Of a DNA stretch of 64,000 bases, positions 28,377 through 35,087 are shown one piece after another. The notes under the pieces are model-generated. The model did no database searches and was not told the DNA's origin. It saw only the letters and a list, made by a program, of their open reading frames with translations. The stretch lies in assembly GCA_018267965.1 (NCBI GenBank), contig JAFDXK010000001.1, forward strand, positions 930,001 through 994,000, written 5' to 3'. Position numbers and translations under genes: made by a program. Numbering within the stretch: the first letter of the stretch is position 1; every line of letters begins with the position of its first letter. Source of the DNA: Bacteroidota bacterium (GTDB lineage: Bacteria > Bacteroidota > Bacteroidia > Chitinophagales > Chitinophagaceae).

Positions 28377-29006
28377 ATGAAAAGAATATTATCACTTGCT
28401 TTATTATGCATTTCTCTGTCTGTTAGCGCTAAGAAGATAGAGTTAGGGTTGAATGGGGGTATTACTTATGACAAACCACCACATGCAGCTCATCCCTATG
28501 TTTCATACCATGTAACCTTAAAAGGTTTGTATAATATCACTAAACACATACAGGCAGGTATAGGTATTAGCAACTTCAATATGTCATACTTTGATTATGG
28601 TCTATGGGAGTATAATACTACTTATCCTGCATATCCCCTTTTCAATACTAACAATTTGGATTATAGTAGACCCGAACATATGTACTCTGTAAAAGCGTAT
28701 GGAAACTACATGCTTTATTTCGACAGGATTACTGTTTATGCGGGTTTGTCTGGTGGTTATGCATCTCCCATATTTGCTAAAGAAACATTTGAAAGAAAAA
28801 TGCAGCCTCGGACAGGCTATGCACTTGGAGCACAGGCAGGTGCTACATATGCAGTAACTAAGCGAGTTGGCATTAATGCAGAATTAGGCGCAGAAAAAAT
28901 AACACTCATCGCTAAAAGCTGGCAGGATTATGATGCAGACCCCAATAAAACTTCCCTAAAACAATGGATAATACCTTTTACTGTGGGAGTAAGAGTTAAG
29001 ATTTAG
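28377..29006 (+). CDS. Small outer-membrane beta-barrel-like protein
   Basis: 209 residues with a signal peptide ending SVSA. The rest alternates aromatic and small residues in strands such as YVSYHVTLKGLYNI, IQAGIGISNFNMSY, MYSVKAYGNYMLYF, ITVYAGLSGGYASP, GYALGAQAGATYAV and VGINAELGAEKITL, ending WIIPFTVGVRVKI, as expected for an outer-membrane barrel of about eight strands (porin-like/PorT-like family). Specific function is unknown. It converges with the YCF48-like gene, with two bases between the stops. Confidence 0.8.
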   Translation: MKRILSLALLCISLSVSAKKIELGLNGGITYDKPPHAAHPYVSYHVTLKGLYNITKHIQAGIGISNFNMSYFDYGLWEYNTTYPAYPLFNTNNLDYSRPEHMYSVKAYGNYMLYFDRITVYAGLSGGYASPIFAKETFERKMQPRTGYALGAQAGATYAVTKRVGINAELGAEKITLIAKSWQDYDADPNKTSLKQWIIPFTVGVRVKI

Positions 29007-29008
29007 TC

Positions 29009-30058
29009 TTATTCAGTTGTTTTCATTATAGCCAGTTTACCATTACTACCTGCCAAAAAAATCAGGTTGTGGTCTGTGCTTGATTTAATGACATGAAAAC
29101 CCTTTTCGTCAGATAAAGGCTTCCAGTTCTTTCCATTATCAGCAGATATATCTATCCCTGACGGACCTATTGCAAATGTAATTCTTGGTAAAGGTTTTTT
29201 TGATGGACGCCTATTTTCTATTGCAGCCAAACATTCACGGTAGCCACGTGTGGTATTTCCGGGTGCCATCCATGTTTTACCTTTATTGGTGGTATAAAAG
29301 AAATTAGCTGTCTTCACACTATCATGCTTATAATCACCGCCTGCTATCAGCCAATGATTTATGCCCATATACATAAATGAAAAAATACCTGTGCTTTCAG
29401 TGGTTGCCAGCATAGGTGTGGGTATACTACGCCAGCGATTGCCCCTGTTGCGAGAGAAGAACAACTCCGATTTTTTACCACCACAGGCTATTACTACCTT
29501 GCTATGCAGAAAGCAACTGATGTTTGTGCCACTGGCAGCAAAAGAAGCTTCTCCCTTGCTCATCTCAGGACAATTGTTGCGTTCTTTCCATGTCTTACCA
29601 CCATCTTTTGTATAGAGTATTAACATATGCCCGTTGATTGGGTCGCCATAGATGAGGCCATGTTTTTTATTCCAGAAATCTACACCATCTATAAAAGCAG
29701 CGCTATCTGTATTCTTATATACCTGCTGCCATGTGGCACCGCCATCAGTAGTGCGGAGTATATATGCAGGACTGCCAGCATTGGCAATAACTGCATTGTT
29801 TGAATCGAAAGCATACAGGCTACGAAAGTCGCAGGTTTCATAACCCTTCACTTGTTTGAAACTCCAGTCTTTACCTCCATTGGTACTGCGACCAATCCAG
29901 CCTTTGCTACCACTTACCCATATAGCATGTTCATCTGCTACCGACATACCTCTGAAAGAAGCATTGGTTTTAGTATCTGCATATTGCAGTGCATATTGCT
30001 GACTGTAAGAGGCAATTGATGTGAATAATACAGCAAGCAAAAATAGTTGGCGCAGCAT
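29009..30058 (-). CDS. Exported YCF48/BNR-type beta-propeller protein
   Basis: About 349 residues from the Met at 30058 (MLRQLFLLAVLFTSIASYSQ, a signal peptide); the frame is open 20 codons further upstream, but that extension is not signal-like. The chain has repeated sialidase-type Asp-box blades (STNGGKDWSFKQ, TTDGGATWQQVY, TKDGGKTWKERN, SRNRGNRWRSIP, TTNKGKTWMAPG, SADNGKNWKPLS), typical of YCF48-like/photosystem-stability-factor-like propellers, often annotated as oxidoreductase in Bacteroidota. Role unknown; no T9SS domain at its end. It is divergent from the TPR-Arr gene. Confidence 0.85.
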   Translation of the reverse strand: MLRQLFLLAVLFTSIASYSQQYALQYADTKTNASFRGMSVADEHAIWVSGSKGWIGRSTNGGKDWSFKQVKGYETCDFRSLYAFDSNNAVIANAGSPAYILRTTDGGATWQQVYKNTDSAAFIDGVDFWNKKHGLIYGDPINGHMLILYTKDGGKTWKERNNCPEMSKGEASFAASGTNISCFLHSKVVIACGGKKSELFFSRNRGNRWRSIPTPMLATTESTGIFSFMYMGINHWLIAGGDYKHDSVKTANFFYTTNKGKTWMAPGNTTRGYRECLAAIENRRPSKKPLPRITFAIGPSGIDISADNGKNWKPLSDEKGFHVIKSSTDHNLIFLAGSNGKLAIMKTTE

Positions 30059-30099
30059 AAGGCAATATACACAAAACTCAATTGGATGAATAAAGTACC

Positions 30100-30107
30100 T
30101 AATTTTG
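30100..30107 (+). promoter_or_regulatory. -7 element of the TPR-Arr gene
   Basis: TAATTTTG matches TAnnTTTG. It ends one base before the ATG at 30109, so that codon would fall upstream of the expected start site; this favours the ATG at 30130 as the true start. A TTG 15 bases upstream is a poor -33. Confidence 0.5.
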
Positions 30108-30129
30108 TATGCTGACAAATAGTTTGATA

Positions 30130-30873
30130 ATGGAATTCAACCCCAATAATGTTGTTGTTAAGATTTGCCTTCAGGGCATGGCTATGGAAGAGAAAGGTGA
30201 ACCCGAAGAGGCAGGTAAACTATTTCTTGAAGCATGGAATGAAGCACAAAACGATTTTGAAAAATTTATAGCTGCCTTTTATCTGTCCAGGTCTCAAAAA
30301 AATGTTTCTGACAGATTGAAATGGTATGAAACAGCGTTACAATATGCTTTGAATATAAATGATGATGCCGTTAAAGGAGCTTATACTTCCCTGTACACCA
30401 ATATTGCAAAATGCTATGAAGAACTTGGCGAACATGACAGTGCGGAAAAAAATAAAGAATTAGCTGCTTTATCTATACATACGCCAACTGACAAAGGTCC
30501 ATTTTATCACGGTACCAGGGCCGATTTACGGGTTGGGGATATGCTTACACCGGGGCGAATGTCTAATTACAAGACACAGCTTCGGATGAATCACATTTAT
30601 TTTACTGCTTTGCTGAACGGTGCAGGACTTGCGGCAGCATTGGCAAAAGGTGACGGTCATGAACGAGTATATATCGTTGAACCAACGGGTGACTTTGAAA
30701 ATGACCCTAACGTAACGAATAAAAAATTCCCCGGAAACCCCACGCGTTCTTATCGCACACTTCAACCGTTGAACATTATAGGCGAAGCAACAGAGTGGGT
30801 GAGACAAACACCCGAAGAGTTGCAAAAATGGCATGAACGGTTAGCCAATAATACCGGAGAAATCATTAATTAA
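30130..30873 (+). CDS. Rifampin ADP-ribosyltransferase (Arr-like) with N-terminal TPR-like helices
   Basis: 247 residues from the ATG at 30130 (254 from 30109). Residues about 1-125 are helical and TPR-like (GEPEEAGKLFLEAWNEA, FIAAFYLSRSQKNV, LYTNIAKCYEELGEHDSAEKNKELA). The remainder is a whole Arr domain: GPFYHGTRADLRVGDMLTPG, NHIYFTALLNGAGLAAALA, ERVYIVEPTGDFENDPNVTN, KFPGNPTRSYRTL and LNIIGEATEW. Arr enzymes inactivate rifamycins by transferring ADP-ribose from NAD+ to the C23 hydroxyl. The classical enzyme is about 140 residues, so the TPR part is an addition; this type may have a different, native substrate. It borders the repeat-rich island on its left edge. Confidence 0.88.
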   Translation: MEFNPNNVVVKICLQGMAMEEKGEPEEAGKLFLEAWNEAQNDFEKFIAAFYLSRSQKNVSDRLKWYETALQYALNINDDAVKGAYTSLYTNIAKCYEELGEHDSAEKNKELAALSIHTPTDKGPFYHGTRADLRVGDMLTPGRMSNYKTQLRMNHIYFTALLNGAGLAAALAKGDGHERVYIVEPTGDFENDPNVTNKKFPGNPTRSYRTLQPLNIIGEATEWVRQTPEELQKWHERLANNTGEIIN

Positions 30874-30879
30874 CTAAAG

Positions 30880-30920
30880 TGTCCCATTTGTCCCATGTCC
30901 CGTTTTGGGACAGTGGGACA
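30880..30920 (+). repeat. Hairpin repeat box 1 (TGTCCCA type), left copy
   Basis: TGTCCCATGTCCC (30889-30901) pairs with GGGACAGTGGGACA (30907-30920) with one bulged base. A near-identical copy lies in inverted orientation at 33928-33971. Each arm contains the same 6-7-mer twice. Confidence 0.8.
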
Positions 30921-30933
30921 ATATCAGTGTACG

Positions 30934-30996
30934 ACCTCCCTTGTTTCACTTCGTTCAACATCCCCACCATAGTAAGGAGGGGAAAAGGGGTGGTTG
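30934..30996 (+). repeat. GC-rich palindromic repeat of the GGAGGGG...GGGGTGGTT type
   Basis: TCCCCACC and GGAGGGGA (30961-30982) can pair around ATAGTAA with one mismatch. The AGGAGGGGAAAAGGGGTGGTT end looks like an interspersed repeat frequent in Bacteroidota intergenic DNA; that is from memory of the type, not a search. Confidence 0.5.
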
Positions 30997-30999
30997 AGA

Positions 31000-31055
31000 T
31001 AGTGTGCGAAGTGTGCAACTGTGCAATGTTGTACACTTGCACACTTATGGTGTAT
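31000..31055 (+). repeat. Hairpin repeat box 2 (GTGTGCAA type), left copy
   Basis: AGTGTGCAACTGTGCAA (31010-31026) pairs with TTGTACACTTGCACACT (31029-31045) at 15 of 17 positions. It has an inverted copy at 33878-33923. The stretch 31020-31055 is also repeated in direct orientation at 31585-31620. Confidence 0.8.
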
Positions 31056-31088
31056 TCAAAGTGTATGTATTGATTATATCAACATAAT

Positions 31089-31118
31089 GTCCCCCTCTAC
31101 GAGGGGGCAAGGGGGAGG
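31089..31118 (+). repeat. Left inverted repeat of the DUF559 unit
   Basis: The sequence begins GTCCCCCTC, continues with TAC and GAGGGGGC and ends GGGGGAGG. About 27 of 31 positions match the reverse complement of 31545-31575. CCCCCTC (31091-31097) pairs with GAGGGGG (31101-31107). Confidence 0.75.
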
Positions 31119-31125
31119 AAATAGA

Positions 31126-31518
31126 CTATACAGAAGTATTATGCTCTATCCAATCTGCAATTTGATTATACACTGCATCAATATGTTGAAGCACTTCATT
31201 ATCTGTAAAACGCGATACAGTAAATCCGGCTGCTTCTAATGCTTTCTGCCTGGCATTATCCTTTACAAACACTAATTCATCATGATGTGTTATACCATCT
31301 ATCTCTATAATCAGCATTAGGTCTTTGCAAAGAAAATCAGCTATATAATTTAACACAGGGCGTTGCCTTCTGAATGTATAACCTTTCATCATACCAGCAC
31401 GCAAAACGTATTTCCAAATACAAGCTTCTGCTTTGGTCATGTTATTACGCAAAGCACCTGCCAATGGTTTTAGCTTATTGTTATAAAGCCAGCGGTTATT
31501 TTTCTTTGCTTCTTCCAC
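31126..31518 (-). CDS. DUF559 / VSR-like PD-(D/E)XK endonuclease domain protein
   Basis: 130 residues. The order MTKAEACIWKYVLR, GYTFRRQRPVLNYIADFLC, LMLIIEIDGITHH and GFTVSRFTDNEVLQHIDAVY is the standard DUF559 pattern. The fold is related to the very-short-patch repair endonuclease; the Asp in YIADF and the Glu and Asp in IEIDG are the likely metal-binding residues. Members are usually single genes of unknown role. Here the gene is enclosed by 30-bp inverted repeats and sits inside a repeat island, so it may act on these repeats or travel with them, which is inference. Confidence 0.9.
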   Translation of the reverse strand: MEEAKKNNRWLYNNKLKPLAGALRNNMTKAEACIWKYVLRAGMMKGYTFRRQRPVLNYIADFLCKDLMLIIEIDGITHHDELVFVKDNARQKALEAAGFTVSRFTDNEVLQHIDAVYNQIADWIEHNTSV

Positions 31519-31544
31519 TGTTACTAAAATAGTAATTTATTAAA

Positions 31545-31575
31545 CCTCCCCCTACGCCCCCTCAGTGAGGGGGAC
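31545..31575 (-). repeat. Right inverted repeat of the DUF559 unit
   Basis: The sequence begins CCTCCCCCTACG and ends GAGGGGGAC. It is the reverse complement, with few changes, of 31089-31118. It lies 26 bases upstream of the nuclease start. Confidence 0.75.
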
Positions 31576-31584
31576 AGTTTGCGG

Positions 31585-31620
31585 TGTGCAATGTTGTAAC
31601 TGTACACTTATGGGGTGTAC
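31585..31620 (+). repeat. Direct second copy of box 2 to the right of the DUF559 unit
   Basis: It starts TGTGCAATGTTGTA and ends CACTTATGGGGTGTAC, matching 31020-31055 in the same orientation apart from small gaps. Confidence 0.7.
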
Positions 31621-31657
31621 GGATTGTACGGATTGTCCGACCCGGACAGCCGGACAG
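31615..31657 (+). repeat. Hairpin repeat box 4 (TGTCCGG type), left copy
   Basis: TGTACGGATTGTCCG faces CGGACAGCCGGACAG across a short loop. The inverted copy at 33761-33802 has better pairing (CTGTCCGGCTGTCCG). Confidence 0.75.
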
Positions 31658-31662
31658 TATTG

Positions 31663-31706
31663 TGTGTCCAAGGTGTCCAACTGTCCAACTATTGGACACT
31701 GGACAG
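31663..31706 (+). repeat. Hairpin repeat box 3 (TGTCCAA type), left copy
   Basis: GTGTCCAACTGTCCAA can pair with TTGGACACTGGACAG around CTA. The inverted copy is at 33810-33850. Confidence 0.75.
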
Positions 31707-31713
31707 TTTTGAT

Positions 31714-31749
31714 ATAATTCCCATTTTCCGGGATTCCGGGAATTCCGGA
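31714..31749 (+). repeat. Hairpin repeat box 5 (TTCCCGG type), left copy
   Basis: ATTCCCATTTTCCGGGATT runs on into CCGGGAATTCCGG; the inverted copy at 33708-33750 shows the doubled TTCCCGG arm. It is followed by half of box 1 (GTGTCCCAC) at 31750-31757 and by a partial CATTGCGAG-type repeat at about 31768. Confidence 0.7.
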
Positions 31750-31786
31750 GTGTCCCACAAATACCTATGTCATTGTGAGGGAGTAT

Positions 31787-33559
31787 TTAGGACGTAATTG
31801 TAGGTGTTTTATAGTTCTTAAGAAAAAGTGTTGAATTTATATACAACTGTGAATAATGAGCGTATCTGCGAGCATCTATTTCATCAATTGTTTCTTTCTC
31901 CCTAAGTGCTTCTATTTTCGATAATACACTTGCATTTAATTCATCTATTGCATTTATTAATGATTCATTATTTGGCTTAATATTTTCTTTCGTAAAACCA
32001 ACTAGAAAGAGCCGTTTATCATAATCATTCTTTTGATTAGTAGTTTTTAATTCTAACGTTGTTTTGCTTTTCAATAAAGTAGCTAATTGAGGTATGTCTA
32101 AAATTATATAGCCATATTTATGAGCATTTTCCCCCCTAACTAGCTCTAAATCCTCCATGACTAATAATAATCCATCTGTTTTTAATGCTCGGCGAATTTC
32201 AATAAAATTTTCACCCCATTCATATGGATCTATTTCGTGTAAGACATTACAAAGAACAATTAAATCAAAAGTATTTTCTGGGATTTCATTTAAATTATTA
32301 TATACTTTGTTTGTTAATCCAGAATTTAATAGATTGTCAAAATTATCCTTATCAACTTCATAGGCATGGTATTCAACTTTGTTTTTGAGTTTTTCATCTT
32401 CAAGAAGAGTATGGCCTATTCTTCCTGTTCCAGCTCCGAAATCTAATAAAGTTATTTTTTCAGTCTTAGTGATAATTTGTTGCAATAACTTGTATTGTTC
32501 ATCTTTTGGGTTTGTTGAGGAAACCACATTTGGATTATCAAAACATTCTCTGATAAAGCTGGCATAATGCCAATCATTTACAGAATTAACATAGCTTCTC
32601 GTTTCTTCCATGTATTTTTCTGCTTCCATCAGCTCCTTATACAATTGCCCATGACTCTTTCTTGATGGAGCAAATACCTGATCGTTCTTAACTTGGAAAA
32701 CACATTCATAGCTAAGATGAGAAAGAATATGAATAGAATGTGTGGCTATCCATAATTGGCCTTTATCCTTAATTAAATCAGACAGTGCATCTATTAATCG
32801 TATTTGGAGACTGGGATGCAAATGCATTTCAGGCTCATCTAATATTAAAATACAATTACTGATATCAACATTCTGAGTTATCTCATAGGTATAAAATAAC
32901 ATAGCATATCTATATAATATTTTTTGTCCTGGTGATAATTCATCGAATTTAAATTCCCTCGATCCAAACTTCACATCTGTATCCCATGCACCATTTGATG
33001 CTTTAGCTTCATATGTAAATTCTTTCCCTAAAAAATTTTGTAAAAAAAAATTCAAGCGTTCTAAGGATTTTTCAGAAGTAGTTTCTTTTTGGCTTACATT
33101 CTTATTCAAAAAACTAACTACTTTATTACTAGTAATGTCCATTGTTAGTTTTTTAACGTACTGTACTGTACTATGAATATTTAATTGATTAAATTCATTA
33201 GCAGCTCTTTTGGATAAATCATTGAGAATATCATTGTAGTTTAAATCGTTATTCGGAACAAGGAAATTCTTTAAGTCTATTTGCTTTATATACCTCCTGA
33301 TGGTATTCAGCGCAGAGGCATTGTTAGTGGCCACACTATTCAAAAGCTCAGGAACACCTGCTACTAGTTGTGTAAAATTTGGACGTATAGCCACTTTAAT
33401 CGGGTATGTTTTTACTAAATCTAATACCCTACTTTTACCAGATCCGTTTGGTCCAGCTAATGCAACAATATGACCTAATGGTTTATCCGTAAAGACTACT
33501 GGATGAATGCCTTTATTTTCCTGATCGTTAGCTAATACTTGAAACTTTGTTATCCTCAT
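31787..33559 (-). CDS. AAA ATPase fused to a class I SAM-dependent methyltransferase
   Basis: 590 residues in one open frame. The N-terminal half is an SMC/OLD/RecF-like ATPase: Walker A GPNGSGKS (36-43), signature LSPGQ (208-212), Walker B ILILDEPEMHLHP (237-249) and H-loop ATHS (272-275), with a helical insertion between. The C-terminal half, from about residue 355, is a methyltransferase with motif I LLDFGAGTGR (371-380), acidic loop YEVD (400-403) and the motif FDLIVLCNVLHEI (431-443). A helical tail follows. I know ATPases of this type from OLD-, Gabija- and retron-linked defence proteins, but not this fusion. Substrate unknown. It reads as AT-richer than its neighbours and lies between inverted repeat arrays, so acquisition by transfer is likely. 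Confidence 0.85.
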   Translation of the reverse strand: MRITKFQVLANDQENKGIHPVVFTDKPLGHIVALAGPNGSGKSRVLDLVKTYPIKVAIRPNFTQLVAGVPELLNSVATNNASALNTIRRYIKQIDLKNFLVPNNDLNYNDILNDLSKRAANEFNQLNIHSTVQYVKKLTMDITSNKVVSFLNKNVSQKETTSEKSLERLNFFLQNFLGKEFTYEAKASNGAWDTDVKFGSREFKFDELSPGQKILYRYAMLFYTYEITQNVDISNCILILDEPEMHLHPSLQIRLIDALSDLIKDKGQLWIATHSIHILSHLSYECVFQVKNDQVFAPSRKSHGQLYKELMEAEKYMEETRSYVNSVNDWHYASFIRECFDNPNVVSSTNPKDEQYKLLQQIITKTEKITLLDFGAGTGRIGHTLLEDEKLKNKVEYHAYEVDKDNFDNLLNSGLTNKVYNNLNEIPENTFDLIVLCNVLHEIDPYEWGENFIEIRRALKTDGLLLVMEDLELVRGENAHKYGYIILDIPQLATLLKSKTTLELKTTNQKNDYDKRLFLVGFTKENIKPNNESLINAIDELNASVLSKIEALREKETIDEIDARRYAHYSQLYINSTLFLKNYKTPTITS

Positions 33560-33633
33560 CTCTATCTAATTGATATACAAATATCAGTATCTCATAAACT
33601 TTTACCAACTGCGAAAAACACTGGAACTCTTAC

Positions 33634-33695
33634 CCTCATTCCACGAGATTGCCACACTGCATATTTCATTATGAAATATTCCCCTCGCAATGACG
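33634..33695 (+). repeat. Partial CATTGCGAG-type palindromic repeat
   Basis: It runs from CCTCATTCCACGAGATTGCC to CCTCGCAATGACG with an inner perfect palindrome ATATTTCAT-ATGAAATAT near 33661-33679. Its end matches the terminal sequence of the element at 33984-34114. Confidence 0.55.
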
Positions 33696-33707
33696 TGAAA
33701 AAGAGCC

Positions 33708-33971
33708 ATTCCTGATTCCCGGAATTCCCGGAAAATGGGAATCTCGGAATAACAGCTCATCTGTCCGGCTGTCCGGGTCGGACATTTCGGACAATCCGTA
33801 CACTCAAATCTGTCCAGTGTCCAGCATTGGACAGTTGGACACATTGGACAACATTAGCATAATAACTAATAATAGAAAAGTGTGCAGGTGTACAATATTG
33901 CACACTTGCACACTTCGCACACTGAAAACTGTCCCGCTGTCCCAAACGGGACATGGGACAAAACGGGACAC
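33708..33971 (-). repeat. Complete inverted array of five hairpin boxes
   Basis: On the minus strand the order is box 1 (33928-33971), box 2 (33878-33923), box 3 (33810-33850), box 4 (33761-33804), box 5 (33708-33750). Each box is a hairpin whose arm contains a doubled 7-8-mer: TGTCCCA, GTGTGCAA, TGTCCAA, TGTCCGG or ATTCCCGG. The left side of the island holds the same boxes on the other strand in the order 1, 2, (DUF559 unit), 2, 4, 3, 5. Confidence 0.8.
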
Positions 33972-33983
33972 CCACCAACAAAA

Positions 33984-34114
33984 CGTCATTGCGAACCGAG
34001 TATTTGCCGTGTCAAATACGAATGAAGCAATTTAGTCCAAACATGTGCTTGCTCGTAATGTTACGAGATTGCTTTGTCCATATCTGCCTTCGCAGATATT
34101 TCCTCGCAATGACG
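33984..34114. repeat. 131-base element with CGTCATTGCGA terminal inverted repeats
   Basis: It begins CGTCATTGCGA and ends CCTCGCAATGACG. Inside are three small hairpins: GTATTTG/CAAATAC (about 34000-34019), CTCGTAA/TTACGAG (34052-34067) and ATATCTGC/GCAGATAT (34080-34099). Repeats of the CATTGCGAG...GAAGCAATCTCG kind are common in many bacterial genomes. Confidence 0.65.
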
Positions 34115-34128
34115 AGAGAGGAGTTAAG

Positions 34129-34908
34129 TTACAGCTTCACCATTCTTGTTTGTGCGGTACCTTGTTTGTTAGAGAAGCGAACAATGTATAGTCCTGCGGG
34201 TTGTGCGCTGATGTCTACTTTTACTGATTTTTTACCTTCTGCGCTAAACACCGTTTGATTGCCCATGCTCAGTACCTCCACCTTAGTGCTGGCTTTGGGT
34301 ACATCTACCGTAAACACACCATTATTGGTATGCGCACTCAGGCGCACATCATCAGCTTTCATACCTTGCAGCACCCACGGAAATTTAGTGATGCGAACAC
34401 TATCCATTTTCACTTCGGTAACAGGCCTGTCGCCCGCAGCTGTTTGCACAGCGCCTATGCTCTGCACTACCGAAAAACCATCTGTTGTCATACCCAATAC
34501 TACATAGCGCCCGTCGAGAAAAGCATTGTCCACCAGGTTGATGTAGAACTGGCTGCCGTTGGTATTCGGGCCTGAGTTAGCCATAGCCAGTGAACCCGGT
34601 TTATTTTTCAGCGTTGGGTGATACTCGTCGGGAGTGCTGTACCCGGGGCCGCCCATACCATTGCCCATCGGGTCGCCGCCCTGTATCATAAAGTTGTTGA
34701 TAACACGATGAAATATTAGTCCGTCGTAAAACTTCTTTGCTACACGCACCTGGAAACTATCTACTGTACGAGGCACAAGTGTGTCTGCCAATTGTATAGT
34801 GATATTGCCCATGGTGGTATAAAAAACCAATTCGGTATGTTGTGCACTGGCAGTGTTAAAACCTGCAATGGCTAATGCTACTAATCCTGTTTTGAATAAC
34901 TGTTTCAT
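34129..34908 (-). CDS. Exported cyclophilin-type peptidyl-prolyl isomerase with T9SS type A domain
   Basis: About 259 residues from the Met at 34908 (MKQLFKTGLVALAIAGFNTASAQ, signal peptide); the frame is open further upstream, but that part is not signal-like. Residues about 25-185 are a bacterial cyclophilin: GNITIQLADTLVPRTVDSF, FYDGLIFHRVINNFMIQGGD, GSLAMANSGPNTNGSQFYI and LDGRYVVLGMTTDG, with the catalytic Arg in FHRV and QGGD intact. The last 70 residues (VEVLSMGNQTVFS, PAGLYIVRFSN, MVKL) look like a T9SS sorting domain. An isomerase sent to the surface or outside is unusual; most cyclophilins stay in cytosol or periplasm. It could help fold secreted proteins. Confidence 0.88.
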   Translation of the reverse strand: MKQLFKTGLVALAIAGFNTASAQHTELVFYTTMGNITIQLADTLVPRTVDSFQVRVAKKFYDGLIFHRVINNFMIQGGDPMGNGMGGPGYSTPDEYHPTLKNKPGSLAMANSGPNTNGSQFYINLVDNAFLDGRYVVLGMTTDGFSVVQSIGAVQTAAGDRPVTEVKMDSVRITKFPWVLQGMKADDVRLSAHTNNGVFTVDVPKASTKVEVLSMGNQTVFSAEGKKSVKVDISAQPAGLYIVRFSNKQGTAQTRMVKL

Positions 34909-35087
34909 CTTGATTGTTGTTGTAAAGTGTAATATACCGGATAATGATGAAAAGGTAAAAAACTGTCTGTTGTCTGATAGCCGGACTGTTTGGGCAATGA
35001 GGAACATAATGTTGCAGCTATTGATACGAGGGAGAGTGTATTACTGATACAATTGATACACAAATGTCCGCTCTGAAGAACAGGTTA

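Larger units (their letters stand above)
31089..31575. mobile_element. Compact inverted-repeat-bounded unit carrying one DUF559 nuclease gene
   Basis: A 30-base sequence at 31089-31118 and its inverted near-copy at 31545-31575 enclose the nuclease gene almost without spare DNA. Each end can itself fold (CCCCCTC with GAGGGGG). Direct copies of a 36-base box 2 sequence lie outside both ends. This layout is seen in the sequence; calling it mobile is inference, because no transposase and no target-site duplication of standard form is visible. Confidence 0.45.
33560..34128. other. 569-base intergenic region made of repeats
   Basis: No gene is supported here. It holds a partial CATTGCGAG-type repeat (33634-33695), the complete inverted array of boxes 5-4-3-2-1 (33708-33971) and a 131-base palindromic element (33984-34114). 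Open frames across it in several phases are translations of the repeats. Confidence 0.8.

Noticed and set aside
30879-31239. Open frames with translations rich in His, Leu and Ser over the left repeats
   Set aside because: They run through hairpin boxes 1 and 2 and the GC-rich repeat, have no recognisable domain, and are explained by the repeats being read in frame.
31552-31797. Open frames on both strands between the nuclease and the ATPase gene
   Set aside because: They consist of boxes 2, 4, 3 and 5; the short tandem amino acid patterns come from the doubled 7-8-mers, not from a protein.
33708-33971. CRISPR-like spacing of repeats
   Set aside because: The five units differ from each other in sequence, are themselves palindromes with short loops, and there are no spacers or cas genes.
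30880-33971. Insertion sequence or transposon with transposase
   Set aside because: No transposase, integrase or recombinase open frame is present in the island; only the DUF559 nuclease could play such a part.
33602-34258. Several overlapping open frames in the right-hand array
   Set aside because: They translate the inverted hairpin array and the 131-base element in different phases, with no start context or family.
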